A stretch of DNA of 64,000 nucleotides. It comes from Luzula sylvatica. Its lineage: Eukaryota > Streptophyta > Magnoliopsida > Poales > Juncaceae. The DNA is taken from the NCBI GenBank assembly GCA_946800325.1, contig OX326959.1, positions 10,050,862 to 10,114,861 of the forward strand, in the 5' to 3' direction. The translations under genes and the position numbers were made by a program. The notes under the pieces are model-generated. The model was not told the origin of the DNA, ran no database searches, and was given only the letters and a program-made list of their open reading frames with translations. Below, one piece after another: positions 11,326 through 25,621 of the stretch (its first letter is position 1; each line of letters begins with the position of its first letter).

Positions 11326-11695
11326 GTATAAGAAATAATCCCATCGATCAATCAACTTTATACTTTGGTCTAAAAATGAATTTTGACATTTTCTCTAGAA
11401 TAATAGGGGCAGTTAATTATGGACTTGTCACTTGTGGAATGAATATGTGGTGTATTGATTATAATTGAAAACACGAGCAGTAAATGGTGTGATTGTACTT
11501 GGGAGTGGGAAGTATTATCATACCATATTAATCAAGACATGCATGTAGGGTAGGGTAGGGTAGTGTGTAGAACGTAGAGATACTATTCTCGTGAAAGAAG
11601 ACGACAGAAGACGTGTCGTATGACTCATATCCATGAGCATTATAAGATGTTAAAAGACATATCCTCATCTTCTTTCTCACGTATTTGATTAAGTG
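11326..11695. other. Right flank of the LINE and intergenic DNA
   Basis: 11326-11470 continues the sequence interrupted by the LINE. Around 11546-11562 there is a short (AGGGT)n run, which is not the TTTAGGG plant telomere unit. No gene is supported. Confidence 0.4.
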
Positions 11696-11845
11696 GATAT
11701 GATTTAACACTTTAAAAATTAATATTTTAATTTGTGATTTTAATATTTTAATTGTATGTTTAATTATAAATTGAAATAACTAAATTATAAATTAAGATGT
11801 TAAATCATATTTTGTGTGTTAATTTTAAAGATGTTAAACCATATC
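11696..11845. mobile_element. ~150-bp MITE candidate
   Basis: The ends are inverted repeats: GATATGATTTAACACTTTAA on the left and, read on the minus strand from the right, GATATGGTTTAACATCTTTA, extending to ~27 bp. The interior is AT-rich and non-coding. The target-site duplication is unclear, so the superfamily cannot be fixed. Confidence 0.55.
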
Positions 11846-12158
11846 TTAGTCATCAATTATATGAAAGGAGAGAGTACTAGAGGATGTACATCACTACTCT
11901 ATGAAAAATGGTTCAAAACTTATCAAAGGCACATCATAGCCGATCTATATAATTATCTCCGATAATAATTTATATGATCTGCATTTAATAAATGATGATG
12001 TTCTTACAAAAGTTAATATGACTTAATTAAGAATTATTTTATTTTTATCCAAAAACCATTATACCTCGTATTAATGATGATTAATATTTATTACACTTAA
12101 CAATTAGTACAATTATTTTTCATAAATATATACTAGAATTGAGAAATGTAAAAATGAC

Positions 12159-12204
<46 letters not shown>

Positions 12205-12990
12205 TTTTACTTATTCAAAGACTAAATGTCATTTTTTAGATGAAGATTTAAAATTTTGGACATCATTTGACTTATTTATATTTATATATTTATTATATTG
12301 AATTCTTCATGATATTAAAAAAATATCTTTGTATGATTAAGCGAAGATAATAACAATAATATGTGAATGTAATAAATAGCAATCAAAACAAATATGTTAG
12401 AAATGTCATTTGTTAACAAAAAAATAATAATCGATTTTAATTAAGCTATGTTAGTTCTTGCAATAACATCATTATTAATAGAAAAATAACCCTAAGTGAT
12501 TTATCTAGATAGAAGATAAATTCATTGATAAAAATATATCACTAGAGAAAATATCTGAGGATGAAAAAAACATATATGGGAACAGAAGTGCAAATTCTTT
12601 TTTGTTCTATTATTTTATATAAGATCAACTTGAACAATTTACTGTAGATTTGCATACTATAAAGTATAAGTATTACAATATTTTTTTTTATAATTATAGC
12701 TTTCTTTAAATAAAATATTTTAAAACAATAATATTTTTATAGCATTCATGGTAAAGCCCATTCAAAAGAAAATCTGTCTTATGAAACCACATCCGGCCTA
12801 ATCTAACTTGATTTTCTTGAATTGAGACTAAAAATCCGAATTTGCATTCTCAACTTGGATTTGAGGCCCAATTCCGAATCCGGAAGGACCGGAACGAACT
12901 CTTGGTTTTTATGTTCAAATCCCGAGAACTCAAATCGGGCTCTTCCACCCATGATATTTTTCTTCCAGAGATAAATAAGCATGACACTGT
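11846..12990. other. AT-rich intergenic DNA with an (AAT)n microsatellite
   Basis: A pure (AAT)n tract lies at 12161-12204. Otherwise this is AT-rich sequence, with a slightly more GC-rich part at 12780-12990 that shows no recognisable coding capacity. Confidence 0.5.
12161..12204. repeat. (AAT)n microsatellite
   Basis: About fourteen uninterrupted AAT/ATA units. Confidence 0.95.
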
Positions 12991-12999
12991 TTCGCACGT

Positions 13000-13455
13000 T
13001 GTCTTCACCGGTCGAATTTGGTTTAATCGGTTCGATTTTTCGATTTATTCGGTTCGATCCGGTTCAAAAATTGATATTGTTCGGTTTATTCTGTTCGGTT
13101 CGATTTTGGTCATTTCAGAACCGATTAAACCGAACCGACCAAATTAATAATATTTTTCATTTTTTCTTATTTAAAAAAATTTAAATTAAATATTGTAAAA
13201 TTAGAAATAATTTAAGTATATTTTATATGATTTGTTTTTATATTTTTTTTCTAAATAACATTTGAATTTTAATATTATAGAATTTTTAATTCGGTTCAAC
13301 CGAATAATCCGAATAAGAAATTCGATTTATTCGATTCGGTTTTAAACTGGTTCAAATTGTATTCATTTCGGTTCGATTTGAATCTAGTCCGTAATTCGGT
13401 TTGCTCTTTATTCGATTCGGTTCGGTTCGGTTCAACCGAATATCCATCCCTATCC
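13000..13455. mobile_element. GGTTC-rich terminal-repeat element (degenerate)
   Basis: Two ~150-bp blocks at 13000-13140 and 13290-13455 are built from variants of CGGTTCGATTT and CGGTTTAATCGG, with the complementary AACCGAACC form also present, so the ends can pair. The centre is AT-rich. The right end reads CAACCGAATATCCATCCCT, a common end type of short plant elements rich in this motif. No coding capacity; the apparent ORFs are periodic artefacts. Confidence 0.6.
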
Positions 13456-14160
13456 ACCGGCTCTAGAGAAAAAGATCGCAACTATGTGAATTTTATCAAA
13501 TAACCGTAAATAAAAAACATCGGTTTTATAATTAGTAAGGAGAGTGGCTATGTTTAGTCGGTTAAGTAATGTATTGTGTATATATAAGAATCGTGTAAAT
13601 GGTCATTTTAATCAATCAAGAAATAACAATTCTTCTTCTTTCTTTACTGTGTTAATTCCTTCTTAATCTCTTTTACATTTACAATTAAATCCCTACTAAG
13701 AACTTTATCACATCTTTCTTGGAGTTGGCTTTGATTTGTTTTGGATTTTTATGTACAACATAGTCAAAATTACTGTAAATCTGATAGAAAATGCAAACAG
13801 ATATCATTTAGTTACATTTGGTAATATATTTGGTAATATAGATTTAACAAAAAATTGTTTCATGATTATATATGTTGTCGACAAATTGTGAGAATTATTT
13901 ACTCGAAACCTTGTTTCATATTCTGTTTAGACTAATGTTTTGTCGATGTTTTAATTTTAATAAATTTCGTGATTCATACATAAATCCAGAAAACACACAT
14001 TGTTTCTTGATATATGTACTTTTGAGAATTGTTTGAGCTAATGTACTTGTGCTTAGATTCTGAAATTATACCATAACTATAATTATAAACATTTCACAAC
14101 AAACTGTCACGTACGTGTGCACTCTTTATTTTTTCTGTTTCAACACAAATTATGTTCATA
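13456..14160. other. Intergenic; possible Copia LTR remnant
   Basis: 13550-13720 has a TATATATAAGAATC stretch followed by AAATAACAATTC, TTCTTCTTTC and later pyrimidine runs, a composition like the R/U5 part of plant Copia LTRs. No partner LTR, PBS or duplication was found, so this is only a suggestion. Nothing else is supported here. Confidence 0.3.
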
Positions 14161-14475
14161 TATGAAAGAGAAAATATACTTGAGACCACAAACTCATCCT
14201 AATATCCTTGACACGTTTAAATATTAATTGACACTTCTAATTGACTCAATTAAATGTTAATTGACACTTCTAATTGATTAACATTTTTAATTGATTTAAT
14301 TAAATATTAATTGACACGTTTAATTAACACGTCAATAATTTATAATATGTTAATATTAGTAAATGTTAACTGACGTGTCAATTCAATTAAAGATCAATTC
14401 AATCGTTAATCCAATCAATTAATAATACTAATCAACTCGCTTAATCATCTCTTTCACCTTATCAAGAATGGTTAT
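14160..14475 (+). repeat. Dispersed repeat family B, plus-strand copy
   Basis: Ordered match to the reverse complement of 5860-6120, including ACGTCAATAATTTATAATAT and AATACTAATCAACT. Within it, the short unit TTAATTGACAC(T/G)T recurs several times. Non-coding. Confidence 0.6.
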
Positions 14476-14934
14476 TCTTTGTGTTATTGGGACTCCATAT
14501 ATAACTCAGGTATGTAATCATGGCTCATTTGTTAATTTTTTTAGAAATAAAGATAATAATATCTATATATTTTTCTGCTCACTTATATATAACATTTACA
14601 ATTGTGTTGTTTTTTTTTAAAAAAAAAAAATTGATACTTTTTATGTTAATGGATGACATTTTAAATATATATTTTGGTTCTATTTGTATTATTCACAATT
14701 TTATTTTATTTGTTTTGAAACTTTAATTTTGTTTGAAGTATACTATGTTGTTTTTTATTTATTTTATGTGGATTTTATAATGATGGACCAATTTCATGGA
14801 CCCTTAATAATTATAATGTATATATCCATGATATAGCAATTTCAAAAATCCTTATTAATTATCATGCATTTATTGTCATAAATATATTTGCAAACATATC
14901 AATATCATGATTATATTAATTGAATTTAAACACA
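14476..14934. other. AT-rich intergenic DNA
   Basis: No gene or delimited element seen. It may be the body of the Helitron-like element whose 3' end lies at 14935-14988. Confidence 0.3.
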
Positions 14935-14988
14935 CTCGTGCAAAAACAAGAATATGAAGTCCCACACAATTGCACGAGGTATTGCTAG
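14935..14988 (+). mobile_element. Helitron-like 3' terminus
   Basis: A perfect 9-bp stem, CTCGTGCAA (14935-14943) with TTGCACGAG (14970-14978), is followed six bases later by CTAG (14985-14988) and then T. A hairpin just before CTRR followed by T is the Helitron 3' signature. The loop is longer than usual (26 nt) and no 5' TC end was found. Confidence 0.4.
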
Positions 14989-15196
14989 TTTTCATAGTAG
15001 TTAAACCTCTCCTTCATATTGATATTGTGAATATTTGAAGATTTATAGGTAATTGAATAAAATTGTATGAAGTTCACATGAATAAACCCGAATGTTATTT
15101 ATTATTTCCTAAAAGGTACGTTCCAATACTTATCAATTTACTCATTTGTAAGAAATAAATAATTAATTTAAAATTAAAATTCTCAATTTGTAACGA

Positions 15197-15835
15197 TAAG
15201 TTTTTTTGGAAAATTTAGAAAAAAAAACCCTGATATTTAAAATAACCCCCCAACTTCTTGGAAATTCCAAAAAAAAAAACCTTATCTTAAACTTCTCTTT
15301 TTTTGTAACCCCCTACCCTTAAACTTTGTCCATTATATATTAACATTATACATACATACATACATACATACATACTAGTTTAAAGAATATAATATATAAG
15401 GGTAAAATGGTCCTGAACAAAAATTTATATTCGAACAATTTATCCTTCAAAATAAATAAACAAGATATACCAAAATATATAAATTTTCATAATTATATAA
15501 CATCATTCATAATTTACATAATATACCAAAAATTAACGAAAAATGTTAATTTGCTAAATTGCTCGAATGTTAACATTATATGTTAAACATTGCTCGAATG
15601 TTAATTTGCTCAATTAAAAAAAACTAACACTTCGAATTTAATTAGTTTAAAGAAGAAAGTATACAAGGGTAAAATGGTCATTAACGAACAATAGTATCTC
15701 AAAGTTAATATATACTTGACAAACTTAGCGTAGAGAGTTATATAAAAAAAAAGTTTGAGATATGATTTTTATTGGAGTTTCCAAGAACTTGGGGTCATGA
15801 TATGTTCACTTTTATATTTTCCAGAAAAATTAACA
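15197..15835. mobile_element. ~640-bp long inverted repeat element
   Basis: The left arm (~15197-15330) contains CCCCCCAACTTCTTGGAAAT and CCTTATCTTAAACTT. The right arm (~15700-15835), read on the minus strand, gives CCCCAAGTTCTTGGAAACTC and CATATCTCAAACTT in the same order. Between the arms is a direct repeat (AAGGGTAAAATGGTC at ~15395 and ~15665) and a TACA microsatellite (15349-15374). It resembles the element at 3724-4436 in having low-complexity, C-run-bearing arms. Non-coding. Confidence 0.65.
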
Positions 15836-16800
15836 TAAAATAATAATAAGATGAACAATAAAAAGACACCTTGCAAATATTTAAAAGATAAAATATCGTG
15901 AAACTATTAAAAAAATACGTGAAAGGAGAATGAAAATACAAAACTATATGTTTAAACATATATTTTCAAGGTGGTTATTTATTGTTGTTTATTTTATTAT
16001 TTATGTTACTTTTTCATAAATAATAAATGAAATATTAAAATTATACAAACACAATATGTAATATATATATTTTTTTAAAATTATTATATGCTACACAATT
16101 TTTAGGATTTAAAATTAAAAATTAACAATTTATTTTAATTACCACATATGTAAATTTAGGGTTTTTTTTTACAATATAAAAAAGTTTAGGGTTTTTTTTT
16201 GAAAATTTTCTATATTTAATTGAGACAAAAAAATATGAATGAATTCGATCTACAATGGACTAAGGTTAATGTAATTTTACATTAGTTGGTTTATATGAAA
16301 CATGTTCAAATGAAAAATCAACTAATTTGGACCTTTTGATCAAGATCAAATGGTCCATATTAAATTGATGATGTGCCTTTTGTGAAAGCAATAATTTATT
16401 TAGAATTATACATAAGATATAATATAACATGTAATAATTATTATTTTTAAATTATTATATGCTACACAGAATTTAGGATTTTTTTAAAATTTTTATAAAA
16501 TAACAATTCATTTTAGTTACTACATGTGTAAATTTAGGGTGTTTTACGATATTAAAAAAAATTAGGGTTTTTTTAATTTTTTTCATATTTAATTGAGACA
16601 ATAAATATGAATGAACTTGGTTCACAATGAACCAAAGTTCATGTAACTTTTACTTTAGGTGGTTTATATTAACCGTGTTCAAATGAATAATGAACTCATT
16701 TAAATTTTTTTATCAATATCTCCCATATTAACTTGATGATGTGGCTTTCTATGAAAACAAGAATTATTAAAATTATACATAAGATAATTACTATTTTATT
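15836..16800 (+). repeat. Dispersed repeat family A, two further tandem copies
   Basis: 15850-16060 (AAGATGAACAA, then ACACCTTGCAAAT) matches 27270-27500 and 27990-28240. 16150-16390 and 16550-16760 are two copies of the GATCAAGAT/GGTCCATATTAA block described at 6223-7240. The combination suggests the parts belong to one composite non-autonomous family. Confidence 0.7.
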
Positions 16801-16959
16801 TAATATTTTCATTACTTTCATAATTAAAGAGAAAAAATGAAATCGTAATTAATGGAGAGCAATTAAGGAGAGAAGGTGTATTAAAATTGCAAAAAATCTG
16901 GAGATTATAAAAGTCGGCAGATTTTCAATCTCTCGACATTATAGAAGTTGAGAGAGTTA

Positions 16960-18205
16960 TATTCGTAATTACCAAACTATCGTAGTTATTTTCGATATAT
17001 TTTTTGAAAAATAACATTATGAAAAGCCCATTTTATATGAAAATCTAGAATTTTGTCCAATTTACAAAATAACGCATTCGTCAGGGGTCTTGGCGAAAGG
17101 GAATATCCTTTCGTCAGAAGAGCTGGCGGAAGAGCTTAATCATCAAATTTGCTTGTTAATAGAGATCTAAATGCAATCAGTGCAAGGGATAGGGGTCTAA
17201 ATGTAAGCAGTGGTTCGGAAATTTATCGTCACACTGGTTGGGGGCGTAACATGGATTTAAATATTAATGGAAGGTGTCCTAAAATATGTCTAAACTGCGA
17301 AATAATATTTTTTCTCATTCCTATAACGAATGAAAATGAGTTCATTTAGGTTCGTACATTTCGTTAAATCCTCCAATTGTCCCTCGCTTATCATAGAGTT
17401 CTACATAGAATCGGTGGAGAGACAACATGTGGGTAGTAGTAGTGTGAGGGAGCAAAATGGATCCGATTAATGAGTTCGATGGAGCAAGGGTCACAAACCG
17501 TGTACAAATGATATTTGAGGACGAGAATGACGACTTAGGATCGAGTATTGCACCCCAATTTTAATTACATGAACGATGCCGACATGAATAACGTCCCGAC
17601 ATTCGACAATCTCCTAGCCAATTTTTTCGAGGATATTGAACAAATCGAATTGGCCATGACATATTTTTGGTACGTGAACACGCGGCCATATGCAATAACA
17701 CTCATAATTTATTTGCGGATCACTTTTATTTCAAAAGAAGAAATAATTAGGGCGATAAAACAAGAAAAAAGAGAGGAAAGTAGAAGAAAGTGAACAAGAA
17801 GTAGGATCTGGTGTAAATACACCTTCTTTCGCCGGAGGATCATGCGAAAGTGGTTAATTCAAAAACCTCGCCCCTTCCCAACTCAAAAGAGACCAATGGC
17901 AGAAGCCACGACTCTTTTTTGCCAGAGGAACTTGTGAAAGATAATAAATTCAGAATTTCCAATTCCTGGCTTTGTCAAATGACAATTAATCATTCATTAA
18001 CAGACAAATTTGATGCTTAAGTTTCTTTTCCCTCTCTTCTGACTTCCGGTTAAAAGACATTTTCTTTCGTCAGGTCCTCGGCGAAACTTCTATTTTTGCA
18101 TATTAGACAAAACTCTAAATCTTCTGAGAATCAGAAGGCTACTTTTCAAAAATAATTTGCTATCTTCATCTATTGCAAAAAAATTTGGTCTCGTGTTGAA
18201 ACATT
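16960..18205. mobile_element. Mutator-like (MULE) relic with long terminal inverted repeats
   Basis: The left end (~16960-17110: ATCTAGAATTTTGTCC, then ACAAAATAACGCATTCGTC, GGCGAAAGG) and the minus-strand reading of the right end (~18205-18065: ATTTAGAGTTTTGTCT, then ATGCAAAAATAGAAG, GACCTGACGAAAG) are imperfect inverted repeats over ~130 bp or more. The interior keeps short coding-like pieces on the plus strand: MDPINEFDGARVTNRVQMIF at ~17459, and a later frame ending FISKEEIIRAIKQEKREE at ~17720-17780. The latter resembles the N-terminal part of plant MuDR transposases. No intact transposase and no clear 9-bp duplication. Identification is moderate. Confidence 0.5.
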
Positions 18206-18441
18206 TTTCTTTTAAAATCCTGTATGAATTATTTTTTTCAAAATTTCCGAATCGCGAATTTTTTTCCAATCAGGTTACATGTCTGAAATGCTCTAAATAT
18301 TTCCAATTTTTTGGACTTGTACTATTGTAGTATTTTACTATTTTCCTTTCTTTCTCCTTTGACTACTCCACCACAAGTCCACAAGTACAACACAACCGCA
18401 CTTGGAGCTCAGCTCAGTAGCGGAACTACCACGCCGGTCCA

Positions 18442-20246
18442 ATGGAGACGATCTCGGCCGGTCAATCCCGTCTCTTCTTCAACGACAGCACCAGCACTCG
18501 TAGTCGTAACTCTCATCTCTCAATCTCATCCTCCCGTTCGCACTCTGTCCAGATCCGACGGACTAGATGCTTCCAGACATTGGCGCTGCACCGATCGGAG
18601 CACGATGTGGTGGTAGTCGGAGCAGGAATAATAGGACTAACGATCGCCAGACAATTTCTCCTCCATTCCGATCTCTCCGTAGCTGTCACCGACGCCCATG
18701 TCCCTTGCTCCGGCGCCACTGGTGCTGGTTTGTATTCTACTACCCCTTCCATTCTAAACATTTTTACATAGAAAATCGTCCTGTTGTTACATTTTAATCG
18801 ATTCTTTTCACTATGCGCAAAAAAATGTTACTCTATTAAATCACTTGGAATCATAATCAGAAAAGCTACATTCTTTTCAATTTCTTCCCAAATTTGTTTT
18901 TTTTTTATTAATATTGATATTATTTTATATGGGCTAATTAGGGCAAGGATATATATGGATGGCACACAAGACACCTGGTACCGACACATGGGACCTAGCT
19001 GTCAGAAGCAAGGAATTATGGGAAAATTTAGCCGAAAGTTTAGAGAAAAAAGGTTCAGATCCTGAAGTATTACTAGGTTGGAAGAAAACAGGTATACTAT
19101 CCGAGCAATTATCAAGGGTATAAATGATATTTTCATGTGTTATAGTGGTACCGTACCGATGATAATTTTTGTTTTGTTTAGGAAGCTTGTTGGTCGGTAC
19201 GAGTAGCGAAGAACAAGCAACGGTACAAGAACGAGTCAAGATTCTCTCTCAAGCAGGATTAAGAGCAAAATACTTGTCTTTTGACGAACTCAATTTTGTA
19301 GAACCAGAACTTAAAGTCGGTACCGAAGCTGGGGCTGCATTGGTACCGGATGATTGCCAGATTGACGCATACCAGACCGTCTCTTTCCTTCAAAAGGTCT
19401 CGTAATATACTTTTCGCAAAATTACATATATACCCTTCAAACTATTTTTTTAATCTTTGTTTAATAGGTGAATAATTCTTTCTCTTCAGAAGGAAGATAC
19501 GCTGAGTTCTTCAACGACCCTTCTCTCCTCTTAATGAGGTCTTTTATTTTAAATTTTTATTGAAAGAACCTTGCATTTTTATATATTACAAAAACACCCT
19601 TTTCAGATCAGAAAAAAATGGAGAAATCGAAGCAGTACAAACTAATAATAATATGTTATACGCAAAAAAAGCAATTATTATCGCCACTGGTGCATGGACC
19701 GGTTCGTTGTTGCCGAATCTTTTCAAACCTAATATCGTACCTCAAATTCCAATAAAGCCAAGAAAGGTATATTGAAAAATAATTAATAGTATATTCTTTA
19801 ATATTAAATTAGTAAAAAATAATGTTATCATTTGTGATTATTCAGGGGCATTTGCTTGTATTGGAGAACTCGAGAAAGATGAGATTAAATCATGCTTTGA
19901 TGGAAGTTGGATATATCGGTCATCAAAATACTCGCACAGATCTAGATGCAACTGGAGATGACCAGTACTCGAGTTCGATCTCTTTCACCGCCACGTTGGA
20001 TTCAAGGGGGAATCTTGTTCTTGGTAATCTTTATAATCAACTAATAATAATATATCATAAATTTTAATAGTTATTATTATTATTTTTTAGGGAGTAGTCG
20101 AGAATTTTGTGGGTTTAATAGAGAAATAGACCGATCTATTATTAAATCTATTTGGGATCGCGCAGTTGATTTTTTTCCTATTTTGAAAAATATTTCTCTC
20201 GACGAAATTCAAAATCAACAAATCAGAATTGGCCACCGTCCTTACA

Positions 20247-20298
<52 letters not shown>

Positions 20299-20603
20299 TG
20301 GTTTATTTGTGTAAATTATTTTATTCAGTACCAGATGGAAAGCCAGTAATTGGGGTGGTGCCAAATATGCACAATGTTTTTGTCGCAGCTGGACATGAAG
20401 GAAGTGGACTTAGCTTGGTAAATAATAACAAAATAAATAAATAATATTTGACATTTAAAATTTTAATGTTTTTGTTAATCTAATTATATTTTTAGGCACT
20501 TGGAACCGCTGAAATGATGGTGGATATGATTTTAGAAAATCCTACAAAAGTAGATCCAACGCCCTTCTCTATTCCTGGCCGATTTTCTGGTAATTTTTCT
20601 TGA
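18442..20603 (+). CDS. FAD-dependent oxidoreductase (DAO superfamily), probably organellar
   Basis: Nine exons: 18442-18727, 18948-19091, 19182-19396, 19468-19538, 19607-19766, 19846-20023, 20091-20246, 20329-20417, 20496-20603; 468 residues in frame. Residues 1-54 are rich in Ser, Thr and Arg with almost no acidic residues, as in plastid or mitochondrial transit peptides. A Rossmann dinucleotide-binding motif follows (VVVVGAGIIGL, Gly60-Gly62-Gly65), then CSGATGAGYIWMAHKTPG; later AIIIATGAWTG and the C-terminal HRPYIPDGKPVIGVVPN with GHEGSGLSLALGTAEMV. These are landmarks of the D-amino-acid/glycine/sarcosine oxidase fold, which oxidises amines with FAD and oxygen. The substrate is unknown; plant members are mostly uncharacterised. 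The first ATG in frame was taken as the start. Neighbour CPK converges. Confidence 0.92.
20250..20291 (+). repeat. (CT)n microsatellite directly after a splice donor
   Basis: About twenty CT units fill the start of intron 7 of the oxidoreductase gene, beginning three bases after the GT donor at 20247. Length polymorphism is likely. Confidence 0.95.
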
Positions 20604-20896
20604 TTTTGTTTTTAATTTTATTTTTTAAATAGTATATTTGTTTAATGACATTTTAGTTTTGGTAGTACTTCATTTGCGAATAAAAAAAATTCTGAAACAA
20701 ATCAAACACATTAAAATAATACAAAAATAATTTCACTTCCAATAATACGCATACAAAAAAACTTGGATAAATATTCAAAAGAGAGAATGAAGAAGAACAA
20801 AACATATTAAATCAAAGAACCAAAGCGAGAAAACAAAACAATATATTATTTCAGATCGGTCAAAAATAAGCTTTGATTCGGTGGATTCGGTTCGAC
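20604..20896. terminator. Convergent intergenic spacer (3' ends of two genes)
   Basis: Only 293 bp separate the stop codons of the oxidoreductase (+) and the CPK (-). Both 3' UTRs and polyadenylation signals must lie here or overlap. AATAAA-like motifs occur on both strands, but no single site can be assigned. Confidence 0.5.
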
Positions 20897-23284
<2,388 letters not shown>

Positions 23285-24549
23285 TTTGACCCTCTCAATA
23301 TCTTCACTAGCTCTCTTTGTATATCGAACTAGCGAGAGGTCTTCGAATTTATGCGTTCGTCTTCTTCCGCCTCTCCTGATTATTTCTTTTTTCTTTTTTT
23401 GAGTTTTTGTCCATTTTTGTTTTCCAAAGTTGGGGTTTTAAATTTGGAGGTTTTGAGAGGTTGTGGTAGGTTGTCTCAGATTGCTTTACAAACTGTAAAT
23501 AGTTTAGCTGAACACATCTTTATACAAAAATGTCCAAAATTAAGATCTGTCAAACTGTTTTTCAATTATAAATTAAAATTTTATTTTTCCTATTAATGGA
23601 ACAATATTGTATTTTATTTTTCAGTTGTGCATCTATAATACGGCTCCGAACAATATTTTCATGCCAAGCATATGCTATTAATATGGTTTATGCTTTTATA
23701 AAATCTCTCCAGTTTAAATAACTGGGGATGTTCTGTGGATGAAACTAAACAATCGTTTATTGAAACATTGGATGGATTTTCTCAATTAACGCAATAAATG
23801 GAGATGAAGTGAAATAAGTTGTAATCGGGTTGGATCCTATTAATTCCATGACTGTGAGCGAGTAGTTATTTTCTAAAATTAGTGTTAATTTGTGCGTGTA
23901 CAACCTTGCATTGTTGAATGAGAATTTGAATTTTGACTTTCCATAATGGATCATAATGGATCGGTTATTGTTATTTAGGACCCGATCCTTAATGCGACGT
24001 GATTAAAATTTAACCTTTCATCATACACACGCACGCGCAGAATTAAGCACTATTTTTAGGTTATAAGAGGAGGAGGAAATGTATGGAATATAGTGTACAA
24101 ATGTAAGCAAAACAAAGAATACGTTTTTTTGTCAAAAAAAGGAAAAAAGCAAAAGCAAAAGCAAAAGCAAAAACAAAAGAATATGTTATACAATAAAAGA
24201 ATTGGAGAATGGTAAGAAGAGAGAACGATAAATTCTTCTTTATTAGGTCGATTGTATTTGTATTATTTAGATTGAGATTTGCCTAATGAATCTCTTTTTT
24301 CTGAGAAAGATCTTATCAAGAGTATTACGGGAATTAACACAATTTAATGAGTATTTTTACTTCCATGTACCCTCGTCGAGATTGCTGCAAAGATGTATAA
24401 ACTATAAAGTCCTTTGATATAATATTTTTCATCTAAATTGTCTACATTCTCGTCTATTTCTAAAGGTCTCCTATTAAAAATCGTCAAAGACCTCCGATGT
24501 CACAGGACGCCTATGAATTATCTTTTTAAAAGCTCCAGAGGGAATCATT
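23285..24549. other. CPK upstream region and intergenic DNA
   Basis: 23285-23400 is the probable CPK 5' UTR and promoter; I see no clear TATA box. A GCAAAA hexamer repeat lies at 24149-24171. No gene is seen in the remainder. Confidence 0.5.
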
Positions 24550-25620
24550 GTCATCCTTAGGACCTGTTTGGAGTGCCGAATTTTGATTTTAAGATCCGGC
24601 AAAACTGATATTTCTTTTTTGGCAGTCATTAGAGTGGAATTAAGATATGTGGGCATTCGGTTCCTTCTCTCTATTTCCAGCAAAGTTCAGTTCCAGAAAA
24701 AATAATTGTGGATACTTTTTGGGTTATTTCTCATGTTTGTTAGGTTAAAAACTGATGCTATGTGGACTGAATAATGGGTCAAATTTAAATTAAAAAATAA
24801 AATAATGGGTTATATGTTCCATTGAAATTTCGCTTATTTCTCATATTTGCATATTTATTTGAATCTTAACTATCATGAATTAATTGATGCGGTTGGGAAC
24901 TAATTGATGCTTGGTTGAGAGTTGTTGTTATTACATAATTGAGGACTTTATAAAGTTCATGTATTTGATAAAATATTTCTCATATGTCATAGTTCAAGAT
25001 GAAGGAGCAGATTGAGGGTTTCGTAAATTCCTAATTAAGCCTAGATTAGTAATATATAGTTAAATCACTCACTCACTCTATCAGGTCCTCTAATTTTGGA
25101 TTAATTGATGTTTACTGGGAATTGCTCGGGTTTAATTAAAGGATGGGTGCTTAATTGAAGGATGGTTGATAGAAGGTGAGGTTTAATTGAGGATTGCTCC
25201 GATCAAAATTGAAGGATGGGTGTTTTTTTCGTCACAGGTTTGGTAATAATGATGGAGTGTTGTTTATTTTATTTTGAAATTGGAAATTGTAAGAGATGTG
25301 AGTTTTATTTGTTGTTTTCAAATTTGTAAGATTTTTTGATTACAAATACATTGAATCAATTTTGCTTAGTTAAATGTTGTCGTTTTTAGAATGGATACAA
25401 CAACACTATTACGTAATTAAAATTTACAACAACATTATGAATTTACTACTTCATCTAATTTCTTATTTTAAAATCAAAATTCCAATTTTTTTAACACAAC
25501 CAAACAACGAATTATATTTTCCAGCATATTATAATTTGAACGTCCAAACAAACCGTGGAATTTTTAATTCCAAATTTTTTACTCCTTCATCTTATAATCA
25601 ATGGAAGCAGTCTCATTGAT
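24550..25620. mobile_element. Possible PIF/Harbinger- or hAT-like DNA element remnant
   Basis: The left edge reads TTAGGACCTGTTTGGAGTGC, a common start of plant PIF/Harbinger and hAT elements, followed by a GAATTTTGATTTTAAG block. Near the right edge (~25480-25560) the minus strand gives GTTTGTTTGGACGTTC and later GGAATTTTGATTTTAA, a loose inverted match. No transposase or exact duplication. The interior contains three related units (variants of TTAATTGAAGGATGGGT). Confidence 0.35.
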
Positions 25621-25621
25621 C

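Noticed and set aside
11546..11562. (AGGGT)n as an interstitial telomere repeat
   Set aside because: The unit is five bases and only about three copies long; plant telomeres use TTTAGGG.
12842..13184. ORFs rich in Arg, Phe and Asn around the GGTTC repeat
   Set aside because: They result from the periodic CGGTTCGATTT motif and are open in several frames and on both strands.
24149..24171. GCAAAA repeats as a CRISPR-like or regulatory array
   Set aside because: It is a plain hexamer microsatellite without spacers.
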